Notes: a model not told the origin generated them from the letters alone. Positions 17,938-26,426 are shown, numbered from the stretch's first letter. The stretch: 64,000 nucleotides of DNA from Natronococcus occultus SP4 (GCF_000328685.1 NC_019974.1:1975001-2039000); one strand, 5' to 3'. Translations and numbers: made by a program.

Positions 17938-18159
17938 ATGGCAACTACTACCAGTACAGGGCAGTCTCTCACGCTCAGGCGCGTCGACTCCGTCGCGCCG
18001 GACGCGACGGTTCGACACATCGATCAGTTCGACGAACGGACCCTCGAGCAGTTCTACGCTGCGCTCGAGGGGGGTCGTCAGCTGTCCGCTACTGGTACCG
18101 ACCTCGACCCCGGCACCGTCGTTGTCGCGACGAGCTACTACCGCGTCGAGGCCGCGTAG
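17938..18159 (+). CDS. Small conserved haloarchaeal-type protein
   Basis: The protein has 73 residues and begins MATTTSTGQSLTLRRVDS. The middle contains FDERTLEQFYAALEGG and the end is TVVVATSYYRVEAA. It is mixed helix/strand and neutral to acidic, with no Cys and no membrane segment. The start is set by a TATA-like element 28 nt upstream. No function is known to me. Its neighbours are the FAD oxidoreductase upstream and the 18220 gene downstream, both on the same strand but separated by 136 and 60 bp. Confidence 0.65.
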   Translation: MATTTSTGQSLTLRRVDSVAPDATVRHIDQFDERTLEQFYAALEGGRQLSATGTDLDPGTVVVATSYYRVEAA

Positions 18160-18179
18160 TCTTCCGAGAACGTTGGAAG

Positions 18180-18215
18180 TATCGAAGCCGTTTTCCCCAC
18201 TGCGCCGCTTCGATA
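18180..18215. promoter_or_regulatory. 9-bp inverted repeat just before the 18220 gene
   Basis: Perfect arms TATCGAAGC (18180-18188) and GCTTCGATA (18207-18215) are separated by 18 nt, and the second arm ends 4 nt before the start codon. It could be an operator half-site pair with about two helical turns between centres. Alternatively it is a hairpin ending the transcript of the upstream small gene. Nothing in the sequence decides between these. Confidence 0.4.
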
Positions 18216-18219
18216 GCGT

Positions 18220-18630
18220 ATGAACGGCGGTAGCGACATGACCCTGGCGTTCGAGCTCGAGGCGCTGAAAGAGCTTGCCTCACCCGAAAGCGTCTTCGAG
18301 GACGCCAGAGGGTGGAGCGAGTACATCGGCGTAGTCTCGGAGCAGCCGACCTACGTCGTGACGAACTACACGCGCAAAAACCGCATCCGGCAGGACTTCT
18401 TCTCGGGTCCTCGCGGCAAAGAGGAGAGTCTCGAGGCCGTCAAAGACCAGTTCGACACCGACCGGTACGTCTTCATCGGCGCCGCCGAGGCCGACGAGAA
18501 CCTCGCCGAGCGGGTCGACTGGGAGTACCTCCCCGTCGAGGACGCCGCCGAGGCCGCCGACTGGATCGTCGCGACCGACGCCGAGGAGGCCGAAGAGGAC
18601 GCCGAGCCGGTCCGGGACGACTGGCCCTGA
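18220..18630 (+). CDS. DUF7124-like haloarchaeal protein (short paralogue)
   Basis: The protein has 136 residues. The core begins DMTLAFELEALKELASPE and continues EDARGWSEYIGVVSE, then FFSGPRGKEESLEAV and a final helix AAEAADWIVA. The last 20 residues are acidic. The same blocks occur in the same order in the C-terminal half of the 38238 gene in this window, so the two are paralogues of one haloarchaeal family (I recall the DUF7124 label, without certainty). It is soluble and has no Cys. Function is unknown. The inverted repeat at 18180-18215 lies directly upstream. Confidence 0.8.
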   Translation: MNGGSDMTLAFELEALKELASPESVFEDARGWSEYIGVVSEQPTYVVTNYTRKNRIRQDFFSGPRGKEESLEAVKDQFDTDRYVFIGAAEADENLAERVDWEYLPVEDAAEAADWIVATDAEEAEEDAEPVRDDWP

Positions 18631-18745
18631 ATCGGCTCCCGTTCCCGTCGCGCACCGAAACGGTACTATTTATCCTGCCGCTGCGTACGATCGCCCATGT
18701 ACCCCGTCTCGCTCGGCAGTGTGATGGTGTTGCGGGAGGGCGAAC

Positions 18746-19663
18746 GTGGCGGCGATTGAACTCGAGGGCCTGACGAAGCGGTTCGGCGACATCGTCGCCG
18801 TCGACGGACTCGACCTGACGGTCGAGGAGGGCGAAATCTTCGGCTTCCTGGGTCCGAACGGGGCGGGCAAGTCGACGACGATCGACGTCCTGCTGGATTT
18901 CATCCGTCCGACCGACGGAACGGCGACCGTGCTGGGCCACGACGCCCAGGCGGACGGCCGGACCGTCCGCAGCCGAACGGGCGTCCTTCCCGACGGCTAC
19001 CACGTCTACGACCGACTGACTGGTCGCCAGCACGTCGCGTTCGCGCTCGAAATGAAAGACGTCGACGACGATCCCGACGCGCTGCTCGAGCGAGTCCGGA
19101 TCGCCGACGCTGCCGACCGGAAGGCGGGCGGCTACTCGAAAGGGATGCGCCAGCGGCTCGTACTGGCGATGGCCCTGGTGGGCGATCCCGACCTGCTGGT
19201 TCTCGACGAACCCTCGACGGGGCTGGATCCCAACGGCGCCCGCGAGATGCGCGAGATCATCCGCGAGGAGAACGACCGCGGGACGACCGTCTTCTTCTCG
19301 AGTCACGTCATGGAACAGGTCGAGGCCGTCTGCGACCGCGTCGCGATCATCGACCGCGGCCAACTCGTCGCCGTCGACACGATCGACGGCCTCCGGGACT
19401 CGACCGAGACCGGCGAGACGCTGTACGTCTACGTTTCCGAACTGAACGAGGACGTCCTCGAGCGCATCCGAGGACTCGAGGGGGTTGCCAGCGCGTCGAT
19501 CGACGACGGTCGGCTTCGCGTCGCGGCCGACGGCGTCTCGAAGTTCGCCACCCTGCACGCGATCGATCGCGTCGCGTCGGTACAGGACTTCTCGGTCGTC
19601 GAGTCCTCGCTCGAGGACCTGTTCGTCCGCTACACCAACGAGGACCAGGAGGTCGAGGCGTGA
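18746..19663 (+). CDS. ABC transporter ATP-binding protein (ABC-2/NosF-like)
   Basis: The protein has 305 residues from a GTG preceded by GGAGG (18735-18739), which fixes this start. Walker A is GPNGAGKSTT, the signature GYSKGMRQRL, and Walker B LLVLDEPSTGLDP; the switch His is in FFSSHVMEQV. The last 90 residues form the accessory domain common in this group. The stop overlaps the permease start (GTGA), so the two are co-translated. It closely resembles the ATPase at 50098, for example in GEIFGFLGPNGAGKST, LLDF and the FF(S)SH region. TATA-like CTATTTATCC near 18666 is a candidate promoter. Confidence 0.95.
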   Translation: MAAIELEGLTKRFGDIVAVDGLDLTVEEGEIFGFLGPNGAGKSTTIDVLLDFIRPTDGTATVLGHDAQADGRTVRSRTGVLPDGYHVYDRLTGRQHVAFALEMKDVDDDPDALLERVRIADAADRKAGGYSKGMRQRLVLAMALVGDPDLLVLDEPSTGLDPNGAREMREIIREENDRGTTVFFSSHVMEQVEAVCDRVAIIDRGQLVAVDTIDGLRDSTETGETLYVYVSELNEDVLERIRGLEGVASASIDDGRLRVAADGVSKFATLHAIDRVASVQDFSVVESSLEDLFVRYTNEDQEVEA

Positions 19664-20532
19664 CCTGGCTTACCGTCGCGAAGAAGGACTTCCGCGACGC
19701 CGTCCAGTCGCGGGCGCTGTGGGCGCTCGTCGTCGTCTTCGTCGCGCTCTCGCTCGTCTCCACGTACGCCTACGTGGAGGTCCCCGAGCTGTTCGGCTCG
19801 CCGGCGGGAGCGACGTTCGGCGGGCTGCTCTTCTTTACGGTCGGGCTCATCAGCCTGTTCGTCCCGATCGCCGCGATCGTCGTCTGCTACAAGTCCCTCG
19901 CGGGCGAGCGCGAGCTCGGCAGTATCAAGCTCCTGCTCTCCTTGCCGACCACCCGCGGGCAGGTCTTCGCCGGGAAGGTCCTCGGACGAGCCGGCGTCCT
20001 CGCGTTCGGGCTCGGCGTCGGCCTTGTGGTCGGGCTCGGCTTCGGCGCCGCGCTGCTCGGCGAGATCGAGGCCGGCGCAGTGGTGGTGTTCGTGCTGGCT
20101 ACGCTGGCGTTCGCAGCGGTGTACGCGACGATCGTCGTCGGCATCTCGGCAACGACGGGGTCGACCTCGCGCGCGACGACGCTGGCGCTTGGCTTCTTCG
20201 TCGTCTTCGAGCTCCTGTGGGACGTCGTTCCGATGGCGGTGTTGTACGTCGTCGAGGGGTTCTCGTTCCCGGCGACGATTCCGGACTGGGTGTTTACCGT
20301 CACGCAGCTCTCGCCCTCCTCGGCGTACTTCTCGACGATCGCGGCGCTACTGCCCGACCTCGCCGACGCCGTCGGCGCAGAACCCGCCCAAACGGGCGCC
20401 AGCGTCGAGGTGAGCGCCGCCGACGCGGAGCCGTTCTACGCCAGTCCCGAGATCGGAATCGTCGTCCTCGGGCTGTGGCTGGTCGTTCCCCTCGCGATCG
20501 GCTACTACCGGTTCGGCGGATCGGACCTCTGA
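19660..20532 (+). CDS. ABC-2 type permease (NosY-like)
   Basis: The protein has 290 residues with six hydrophobic helices. The N-terminal cytoplasmic helix is WLTVAKKDFRDAVQSRALW. The cytoplasmic loop AGERELGSIKLLLSLPTTRGQVFAGKVLGRAGV is the hallmark of NosY/CcmB-type ABC-2 permeases. A polar loop of about 60 residues with Ala/Glu/Asp lies between the last two helices and is probably outside. It starts at a GTG overlapping the ATPase stop. Homologous in layout and key loop to the 51066 permease. The exported substrate is unknown. Confidence 0.93.
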   Translation: MTWLTVAKKDFRDAVQSRALWALVVVFVALSLVSTYAYVEVPELFGSPAGATFGGLLFFTVGLISLFVPIAAIVVCYKSLAGERELGSIKLLLSLPTTRGQVFAGKVLGRAGVLAFGLGVGLVVGLGFGAALLGEIEAGAVVVFVLATLAFAAVYATIVVGISATTGSTSRATTLALGFFVVFELLWDVVPMAVLYVVEGFSFPATIPDWVFTVTQLSPSSAYFSTIAALLPDLADAVGAEPAQTGASVEVSAADAEPFYASPEIGIVVLGLWLVVPLAIGYYRFGGSDL

Positions 20533-20571
20533 GGCGCCGACCTTTTACTGTCGCCGCGCCAATCGGGAGCA

Positions 20572-21108
20572 ATGGCAGAGCCCCGCGTCCCGGGTCCCGA
20601 CCCCGACGACCGCCTCGAGCTTCCCTGTGGGAACTCGCTCGACCCCCACGAGATCGACCTCGGCATGCGCGAGTACACCTGTTCCTGCGACGAGACCCAC
20701 GCCGTCGTCACGGACGTCCACCCGCCCTCACGCTTTTTCCCCGAGTCGTTCGTGGTCGTCCTCCAGGAGCTGATCGAGACCGACGACGAGTTCGAGGAGT
20801 TCGGCACGCCGCACCTGCTCGGGGTCGTCATGGAGGAGTTCCCGGAGGACGTCGCCACCCACGACGCGAGCGACGACGGCGCGGTCGGCTACTCGATGCT
20901 GTGGGTCACTGACTTCGACGCCCGACGGCTACACGAGATCGTCGTCGAGCTCGTCGTCGAGCTGATGGAACACGCGATCAGCCACGCCGAGGACGACACC
21001 GCCGTCTCGGAGTTCGAACGACAGATGCTCGAGTTCGACGTCGGCGAATTCGTCGAACAGTACCGCCGCCAGCGGGAGTTCGAGAGCGAGCACGACCGGG
21101 CGCTGTGA
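20572..21108 (+). CDS. DUF5815-like haloarchaeal protein
   Basis: The protein has 178 residues. Conserved blocks are MAEPRVPGPDPDDRLELPCG, DLGMREYTCSCDETHAVVTDVHPPSR and a helical C-terminal half with RRLHEIVVELVVELMEHAISHAEDD. The Cys/His group near the N-terminus (LPCG, CSC, TH) may bind a metal. This matches the haloarchaeal family I know as DUF5815. There is no membrane segment. It lies 39 bp after the ABC permease on the same strand. Function is unknown. Confidence 0.85.
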   Translation: MAEPRVPGPDPDDRLELPCGNSLDPHEIDLGMREYTCSCDETHAVVTDVHPPSRFFPESFVVVLQELIETDDEFEEFGTPHLLGVVMEEFPEDVATHDASDDGAVGYSMLWVTDFDARRLHEIVVELVVELMEHAISHAEDDTAVSEFERQMLEFDVGEFVEQYRRQREFESEHDRAL

Positions 21109-21195
21109 GGACGGCCCGGAGAGGTAGTTTGTTGTGTGGGAGGCGTCCACAGCCGGTATGGGTACAGCGATCCTGCGGGGGATGAGCTGCCGGTG

Positions 21196-22179
21196 ATGTC
21201 GATCGCGCTTCTCGAGCGGATCGGTCGGTTCACCAGCACGTACCTCGTCGTCTGGGTGCTGCTCGGCTCGGCCCTCGCGCTGTACGCGCCGTCGGCGTTC
21301 GTCCCGATCGGGGACTACATCTCGCCGCTGCTGGGGGTCGTCATGCTCGGGATGGGGCTGACCCTGACCCTCGAGGACTTCCGGCGGATCGCCGAGCGGC
21401 CGCGGGACGTGTTCGTCGGCGCGGCCGCCCAGTGGACAGTGATGCCCCTGCTTGCCTACGCGCTCGTCGCCGGGCTCGGCGTTCCCTGGGAGCTCGGGAT
21501 CGGGCTGGTGCTAGTCGGTGCCGCGCCCGGCGGAACCGCCTCGAACGTGATGACCTACCTCGGCCGCGGCGACGTCGCGCTCTCGGTGACGATCACGTCG
21601 GTGACGAGCGTCGCGGCGCCGATCGTGATGCCCGCCTGGATCGTCGTCCTCGCCGGGGAGTCGATCACCGTCACGTTCGCCGCGATGGCCAGCGAGATCG
21701 TCCTGATCGTCCTGCTGCCCATCGTCGCCGGGCTGGGACTGCGGTATCTGCTCGAGCGGACGGCGCCGTCGGTCGCCCGGGTCGGCCTTTCGGTGTTTCC
21801 AGCGATCAGCGCGCTCACGATCGTCGTGATCGTCGCAGCGATCGTCGCGCTCAACGTCGGCGAGATCCGCGCCGCGAGCGCGATCGTCGTCCTCGCGGTC
21901 GTCGTCCACAACGGACTCGGGCTGGTCGGCGGCTACGGCGTCGGCTCCCTGGCCGGGATGCCTGCAGAGCGGTCCCGCGCCTGCGCGTTCGAGGTCGGCC
22001 TCCAGAACAGCGGGCTCGCGGCCGCGCTCGCGGTCGCGTTCTTCGACCCTCTCGCCGCGCTGATCCCGGCGCTGTTCAGCGTCTGGCACAACGTCTCCGG
22101 CTCCGTCCTCGCGACGCTGTTCACGCGGGTCGACGACACGGACGCCCGTCGGTACGAGCCGACGGTCGCGAACGACTGA
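21196..22179 (+). CDS. Bile acid:sodium symporter (BASS) family transporter
   Basis: The protein has 327 residues from ATG 21196. A 20-codon in-frame extension to 21136 is hydrophilic and unlikely. There are about nine to ten membrane helices. Family motifs are GMGLTLTLEDF, VGAAPGGTASNVMTYLGRGDVALSV (the crossover region) and EVGLQNSGLAAALA, which forms the other half of the substrate/sodium site. Prokaryotic BASS proteins take up pantoate, keto acids, bile-acid-like organic anions and others, so the substrate is unknown. Its 3' end is 3 bp from the convergent FAU-1 gene. Confidence 0.94.
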   Translation: MSIALLERIGRFTSTYLVVWVLLGSALALYAPSAFVPIGDYISPLLGVVMLGMGLTLTLEDFRRIAERPRDVFVGAAAQWTVMPLLAYALVAGLGVPWELGIGLVLVGAAPGGTASNVMTYLGRGDVALSVTITSVTSVAAPIVMPAWIVVLAGESITVTFAAMASEIVLIVLLPIVAGLGLRYLLERTAPSVARVGLSVFPAISALTIVVIVAAIVALNVGEIRAASAIVVLAVVVHNGLGLVGGYGVGSLAGMPAERSRACAFEVGLQNSGLAAALAVAFFDPLAALIPALFSVWHNVSGSVLATLFTRVDDTDARRYEPTVAND

Positions 22180-22182
22180 TCC

Positions 22183-23607
22183 TCAGTTCGAGAGCGCTCG
22201 CTCGACGGCCTCGGCGACGCCGAGGGCCTTCTCACCAAGCGGCGCCGCGACGAGCCCGTCGTCGATCGCGTCCTCGAGCTCCTCCCGGTCGACGATCTCG
22301 ACTGCGCCGTCGGGAGTGCGGATCACGTCGACGTAGAGGTCGACGTACCGCACGCAGTCCGGAAACAGCTCGAGGGGCGTACAGACGTTGACGTAGGTCC
22401 CCTTCGCCGTTCCCTCCTCGCTTCTGTAGGTCGTCGGGTACCACCACCGGCCCTCTCGGAACTTCGTCACTGCGACGTCGCCCGATTCCTTGGGGACGCC
22501 GAGGGCGTCGTAGGTGCCGCCCCCGCGCATCGAGCGCTCGAGGGTGATCGTCCCTTCGGGATCCCGGTCGGTGACGTCGCCGTAACCCAGCGAGATCAGG
22601 CGCCCGTCGGGTTTGCCGTGCCCGATCTCGAGGCGGTCGCCCTCGAGAGGGCCGAACTGCCGGGAGACCGCGTCGAAGGGAAATTCGCCGTCGAATCCGT
22701 CCACACCGCAGACCGCCTCCGCGAAGTCGACGGCGGCGCTCGCGGCCCGGTCGGCGGCCTTGGTCCGGTGGTGTCCCGGCATCGTCGATTCGACGGTGCG
22801 ACGGTGGTCGTCGAGCGCGAGCCGCGACTCCCGGCCGAACCAGAGCCAGACGGTCCGTTCGGGAACCGCCAGCCGACCCGGTTCGCCCGGCGTTTCCGGG
22901 GCGTCGGAAAGCGCCGCCTCGAGCTCGTGAGCCCGACCGACCGCGTCCTCGAGGGCTGTGCCCATCGCCTCGAGGTCCGCGTCGGCGGCCGGACGATGCC
23001 AGCGCACTCCCCATCCCTCGGGGACGTCGACCGAGAGGAGGTCGGTCATCCCGACCAGCTCCTCGGCCCGCTCGCCGGATAGGCTCGCAGAGACGCCACT
23101 GCGGGCCTGCGAGAGCGTACAGAGCCCGCCCTCGGCCTCGAGCGCCGGGGCGACCCGCGGATGGTCGTCGTCCCAGGGCGGGGTCGGCTCGCGAACCTGC
23201 ACGCGGTAGCGGTCGCCCGCGTCAACGTAGTCGTCGGCGTCGTCGTACGCGAGGTAGCCCCGGCGGCCGTCGCCCAGATCGAGGACGGCGCCGCCCCCGC
23301 CGTCGGCCTCGCGGACCTCGGCGTCGAAGACCGCGCCGCGGGGGACGCTGTCGTCCCAGCGGAACGTATCGATCGCCAGCTCCGCGAGCCGTGGGGCAAC
23401 GGACGCGACGGCGTCGGGGTCGCCCGACAGCTCGACGCCCTGTCGGTCGCGGGTGGTCTCCAGCGAGACATCCGCCGGCGCGGCCACAAAGGAGTCCTCG
23501 AAGCGCTCGCGGATCGGCTCGGAGGCCTGGACGACCTCGACCCCGTCGTCGTTCAGCAGTCGCGTCAGTGCCGTCGCGTAGATACCACGAACGCGCGCGG
23601 TCGTCAT
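22183..23607 (-). CDS. FAU-1 family RNA-binding protein / probable ribonuclease
   Basis: The protein has 474 residues. The N-terminal half resembles the S1-like part of RNase E/G-type proteins (RGIYATALTRLL, GAVFDAEVREADGGGGAVLDLGDGRRGYL). The C-terminal half carries a DUF402-type beta-barrel with VTKFREGRWWYPTTYRSEEGTAKGTYVNV, then VDLYVDVIRTPDG. This architecture is that of archaeal AU-1/FAU-1, which binds AU-rich RNA and has been linked to 5S rRNA maturation in Thermococcus. The start MTTARVRGIYATA is family-typical. It is cytoplasmic. It lies directly convergent with the BASS gene. Confidence 0.92.
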   Translation of the reverse strand: MTTARVRGIYATALTRLLNDDGVEVVQASEPIRERFEDSFVAAPADVSLETTRDRQGVELSGDPDAVASVAPRLAELAIDTFRWDDSVPRGAVFDAEVREADGGGGAVLDLGDGRRGYLAYDDADDYVDAGDRYRVQVREPTPPWDDDHPRVAPALEAEGGLCTLSQARSGVSASLSGERAEELVGMTDLLSVDVPEGWGVRWHRPAADADLEAMGTALEDAVGRAHELEAALSDAPETPGEPGRLAVPERTVWLWFGRESRLALDDHRRTVESTMPGHHRTKAADRAASAAVDFAEAVCGVDGFDGEFPFDAVSRQFGPLEGDRLEIGHGKPDGRLISLGYGDVTDRDPEGTITLERSMRGGGTYDALGVPKESGDVAVTKFREGRWWYPTTYRSEEGTAKGTYVNVCTPLELFPDCVRYVDLYVDVIRTPDGAVEIVDREELEDAIDDGLVAAPLGEKALGVAEAVERALSN

Positions 23608-23677
23608 CGTCGGCCCTCCGTCGGTAGCGAGGAGCCCTCGAAACGCGCAAGCGGTGGAGCGATCGCGAACACGGCGA

Positions 23678-24055
23678 TCACCGCAGCGTCTCGCGATCGG
23701 GCGCGAACCGGACCCGGTCGTGGACCGTCGGCCCGAGCGTCAGCTCCACCGAGCCGTCCGAGAGGACGCGGCCGTCCTCGACGTAGACGCCCCAGCTGTC
23801 GAACCGCAGCCAGCCACGCATCTCGTCGGCGTGGGTCGTCAGATCCAGCGCATCGACCGTGTGTTCGGGGTAGTCGGCGCTCGAGTGGGCCATCTCCATA
23901 TCCGAGTACACCGTCTCGTGAGCGTCGAAGAACGATTCGAGAGCGTCGGCGTCCTCCTCGACGGCCGCGACGACGGCCTCGGAGGCGGCCTGCAGCTCGG
24001 CGGTCGCGAGGCCGACTTCGCGAAGCGCTCGCTGCGTTCGCTGATCGAAGTGCAT
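23678..24055 (-). CDS. Conserved haloarchaeal hypothetical protein
   Basis: The protein has 125 residues. An N-terminal helix (FDQRTQRALREVGLATAELQAA) is followed by acidic helices and a C-terminal beta-rich half with WLRFDSWGVYVEDGRVLSDGSVELTLGPTVHDRVRF. There is no Cys, signal or membrane segment. It lies 70 bp upstream of FAU-1 on the same strand, so co-transcription is possible, and 41 bp downstream of the small acidic ORF. I do not recognise a function. Confidence 0.72.
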   Translation of the reverse strand: MHFDQRTQRALREVGLATAELQAASEAVVAAVEEDADALESFFDAHETVYSDMEMAHSSADYPEHTVDALDLTTHADEMRGWLRFDSWGVYVEDGRVLSDGSVELTLGPTVHDRVRFAPDRETLR

Positions 24056-24096
24056 GGCAAAGCGTTAGCAGGGCGGCCCTTTGTGCGTTCGGTTCG

Positions 24097-24252
24097 TCAG
24101 TCGTCGGCGGCGAGCCCGGTTTCGGCCGGACTCGCGGCGTCGGCGGCGCTCGCGGACGTCGACGACTCGGTTGCGTCCTCGTTCGACTCGTCGGCCTCGT
24201 CCTCGGGAGCCGGCGGGGCGGTGTAGAGGATACCGCGGCTTGCGTTGTACAT
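24097..24252 (-). CDS. Small acidic protein, 51 residues
   Basis: A complete frame runs from ATG 24252 to TGA 24097. The product begins MYNASRGILYTAPPAPEDEADE and continues as a disordered, Ser/Ala/Glu/Asp-rich tail ending GLAADD. Codon use is typical of the genome. The spacer beyond it (24253-24387) is AT-rich with several TATA-like stretches (ACATAAGC, TCATATCATACT) that could drive this gene and the divergent PrsW gene. The hydrophobic start (ILYTAPP) before an acidic tail does not amount to a signal peptide. It may be a real small protein, but nothing beyond frame integrity and promoter context supports it. Confidence 0.5.
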   Translation of the reverse strand: MYNASRGILYTAPPAPEDEADESNEDATESSTSASAADAASPAETGLAADD

Positions 24253-24387
24253 CGTGACCTGTTCTCACTATCGTGTACACATAAGCTCGATCCTAATACC
24301 TAACATGAGAACTCATATCATACTAGGAAGAGGCGACGATCGATCGCGTGCCGAACTATTACCGGGAAGGGTGGAGTACGGTTCCGC

Positions 24388-25395
24388 ATGAAACGACGGC
24401 GGGACCCGATCGAACGGGCCGACGACGAGTCGAGGGATTTGCACGATGTCTCGACCTGGGAGCCACGGAACGCGCTCGATCGGTTCTCGGTCGCGGCGTA
24501 CAACGGGATCGCGTACGGATTCCAGGCGATCGTCATCGGGGTCGCGCTCGCGATCACGGCCTTCCTGCTCGTCCAGCCGGGCGTGCTCGTCATCGACGAT
24601 CCGTGGCTCGCCTTCTTTTTCGGGCTCTCGGTGGTACCGGCGGCCCTGCTCGCGGCGTTCATCTGGTACTCGGACATCACGACGAACGAACCGCTCGGCT
24701 TACTCGTGGCGACGTTCATCCTGGCGATCCTGTTCGCGACGTTCGCGGCCGTCGTCAACTCCGTTACCAGACCCTACTTCCAGCTGTTCGGCGCGATCGG
24801 AACGGTCCTCTTTTTCTACCTGATCGTCGGCCCCGTCGAGGAGGCGGTGAAGCTCCTGGCGGTCCGGATCTTCGCGTTCCGGAGCGATACCTTCGACGCC
24901 GTCATCGACGGCGCCGTCTACGGGGCGATCGCCGGACTCGGCTTCGCCGCCATCGAGAACACGATCTACATCACGGGTACCGTCGCGGAGGCCCAGGTCG
25001 GTACGCTCACCGCCGCGACCGACATCGCGACCCAGCGGGCCCTGGTCGGCCCCGGTCACGTCATCTACTCGGCGATCGCGGGCTACTTCCTCGGACTGGC
25101 GAAGTTCAACCGCGAGCACGCCGGCCCGATCGTTCTGAAGGGGCTGCTGATCGCCGCGTTCGTCCACGGCACCTACAACGTGACGGTCAGTATCGTCCCC
25201 GACGTCGTCGCCTCGCTGTACCCGATCGGATTCGGACTCGCCTTCCTGGCGTACGTGATCGTCTTCGACCTCGCGGTGGGCTACTACCTCTACAGAAAGA
25301 TCGCCCGCTACCGCCGGACCTACCGCAACGTTCGGGGCGATTCCGACGAAGTTCCCCCGGCCGAACTGACCGAGTTCGATCCCCCCAGTCGGTGA
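24388..25395 (+). CDS. PrsW family intramembrane metalloprotease
   Basis: The protein has 335 residues with about eight membrane helices. The glutamic protease/metalloprotease motifs of PrsW are present: GPVEEAVK (Glu151-Glu152), GFAAIEN (Glu190), GPGHVIYSAIAGY (His224) and FVHGTYN (His260). In Bacillus, PrsW performs site-1 cleavage of an anti-sigma factor. Haloarchaea lack such sigma factors, so the substrate is unknown. The N-terminal 35 residues are charged and cytoplasmic, and the C-terminal tail is also charged. Its 3' end is 4 bp from the convergent riboflavin synthase gene. Confidence 0.93.
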   Translation: MKRRRDPIERADDESRDLHDVSTWEPRNALDRFSVAAYNGIAYGFQAIVIGVALAITAFLLVQPGVLVIDDPWLAFFFGLSVVPAALLAAFIWYSDITTNEPLGLLVATFILAILFATFAAVVNSVTRPYFQLFGAIGTVLFFYLIVGPVEEAVKLLAVRIFAFRSDTFDAVIDGAVYGAIAGLGFAAIENTIYITGTVAEAQVGTLTAATDIATQRALVGPGHVIYSAIAGYFLGLAKFNREHAGPIVLKGLLIAAFVHGTYNVTVSIVPDVVASLYPIGFGLAFLAYVIVFDLAVGYYLYRKIARYRRTYRNVRGDSDEVPPAELTEFDPPSR

Positions 25396-25399
25396 CGAC

Positions 25400-26002
25400 C
25401 TACTCGAAGCGCGCCTCGAGCAGCCGTTCCACGTACTTCGCGAGGACGTCGACCTCGAGGTGGACCGGATCCCCGGGTTCTTTCTCCGAGAGGGTCGTCA
25501 GTTCGTAGGTCGTCGGGATGATCGCGACTGTCACCCGGCCGTCGGCCGTCAACTCGGCGACGGTGAGGCTGATCCCGTCGAGCGTGATCGACCCCTTCTC
25601 GACGACGTAGCGCTCGTACCCTGCCGGCAGCTCGAACTCGAAGTACCAATCCTCATCGACGGCTTCGACGTCCCGAACCGTCGCCACCGCGTCGACGTGG
25701 CCCTGGACGACGTGACCGTCGAAGCGACCGTCCGCGGGCATCGCCCGCTCGACGTTGACCGCGTCACCCTCCTCGAGACCCCCCAGATACGTTCGCTCGA
25801 CGGTCTCGGTCGCGAGGAAGACCTCGAACCACTCCCCGTTCTCGAACCGCTCGACCGTGAGACAGACCCCGCTGACGCTGATGCTCTGGCCGTGCTCGAG
25901 TCCGATCGCGACCTCGTCGGCGCCGATTCGGAGCCGGAGCCCGTCCTCGGTCCGGGTCCGGGAGACGATCGTTCCGGTCTCCTCGACGATTCCCGTGAAC
26001 AT
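25400..26002 (-). CDS. ribE: Riboflavin synthase (bacterial type, alpha chain)
   Basis: The protein has 200 residues from ATG 26002 (MFTGIVEETG). It converts two 6,7-dimethyl-8-ribityllumazine molecules to riboflavin. Two tandem lumazine-binding barrels are visible: one with SVSGVCLTV, the other with GHVVQGHVD and SITLDGISLTV. The length is normal for the bacterial-type trimeric enzyme, rather than the archaeal pentameric RibC. Haloarchaea are known to use this bacterial type. The frame is open further upstream but only MFTGIVEE matches the family start. No other rib genes are adjacent. Confidence 0.96.
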   Translation of the reverse strand: MFTGIVEETGTIVSRTRTEDGLRLRIGADEVAIGLEHGQSISVSGVCLTVERFENGEWFEVFLATETVERTYLGGLEEGDAVNVERAMPADGRFDGHVVQGHVDAVATVRDVEAVDEDWYFEFELPAGYERYVVEKGSITLDGISLTVAELTADGRVTVAIIPTTYELTTLSEKEPGDPVHLEVDVLAKYVERLLEARFE

Positions 26003-26115
26003 ATCCGAACGTCCGAGCCGACGGATAAAACCGCTCCGGATCGCGGATGCGTCTCGAATCCGTGACGGCACGGCAGCCGCCGCGTTTTTGAGGGGCCCCT
26101 TCGTAGGCGACCTCC

Positions 26116-26364
26116 ATGGCCGGCGTCATCGACACGATCAAGCTGGCGGCCGTCCTCGTCCTCGCGCTCCCGGCCGCACTCGCTGGACTCGAGTTGCTTC
26201 TGGTGCGTGGCGAGACGGCCGTCGGTGCGATCCTGATCGGGCTGGCGGTCGCACTCGTCCTCGTCAAACGGTGGCTCACGCTTCCCTCCGACGTTCCCGC
26301 CGTCGTCGCGAAACGGATCGCCGGAGCGGTGCGAAGCGACGGCGAGGAGACGACCGAGAAGTAG
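26116..26364 (+). CDS. Small membrane protein (82 residues)
   Basis: Two hydrophobic helices occupy about residues 8-30 and 34-52, joined by a short loop with Arg/Glu. A hydrophilic C-terminal tail follows (KRIAGAVRSDGEETTEK). The start MAGVIDTIKLAAVL looks typical of short haloarchaeal membrane proteins. It is divergent from riboflavin synthase across 113 bp. I recall similar proteins under a DUF label (perhaps DUF7533) but cannot confirm it. Function is unknown. Confidence 0.75.
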   Translation: MAGVIDTIKLAAVLVLALPAALAGLELLLVRGETAVGAILIGLAVALVLVKRWLTLPSDVPAVVAKRIAGAVRSDGEETTEK

Positions 26365-26426
26365 TCCCACGAGACGGACGCGTCCGAAATCCGCGGTCCG
26401 GTCGAGTCGGAATCGATCGACGGCGC

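Noticed and set aside
24348-25508. A 386-residue alternative plus frame overlapping the PrsW-like gene
   Set aside because: It is Arg/Pro-rich, typical of the +2 frame of haloarchaeal genes; the PrsW frame carries all the protease motifs.
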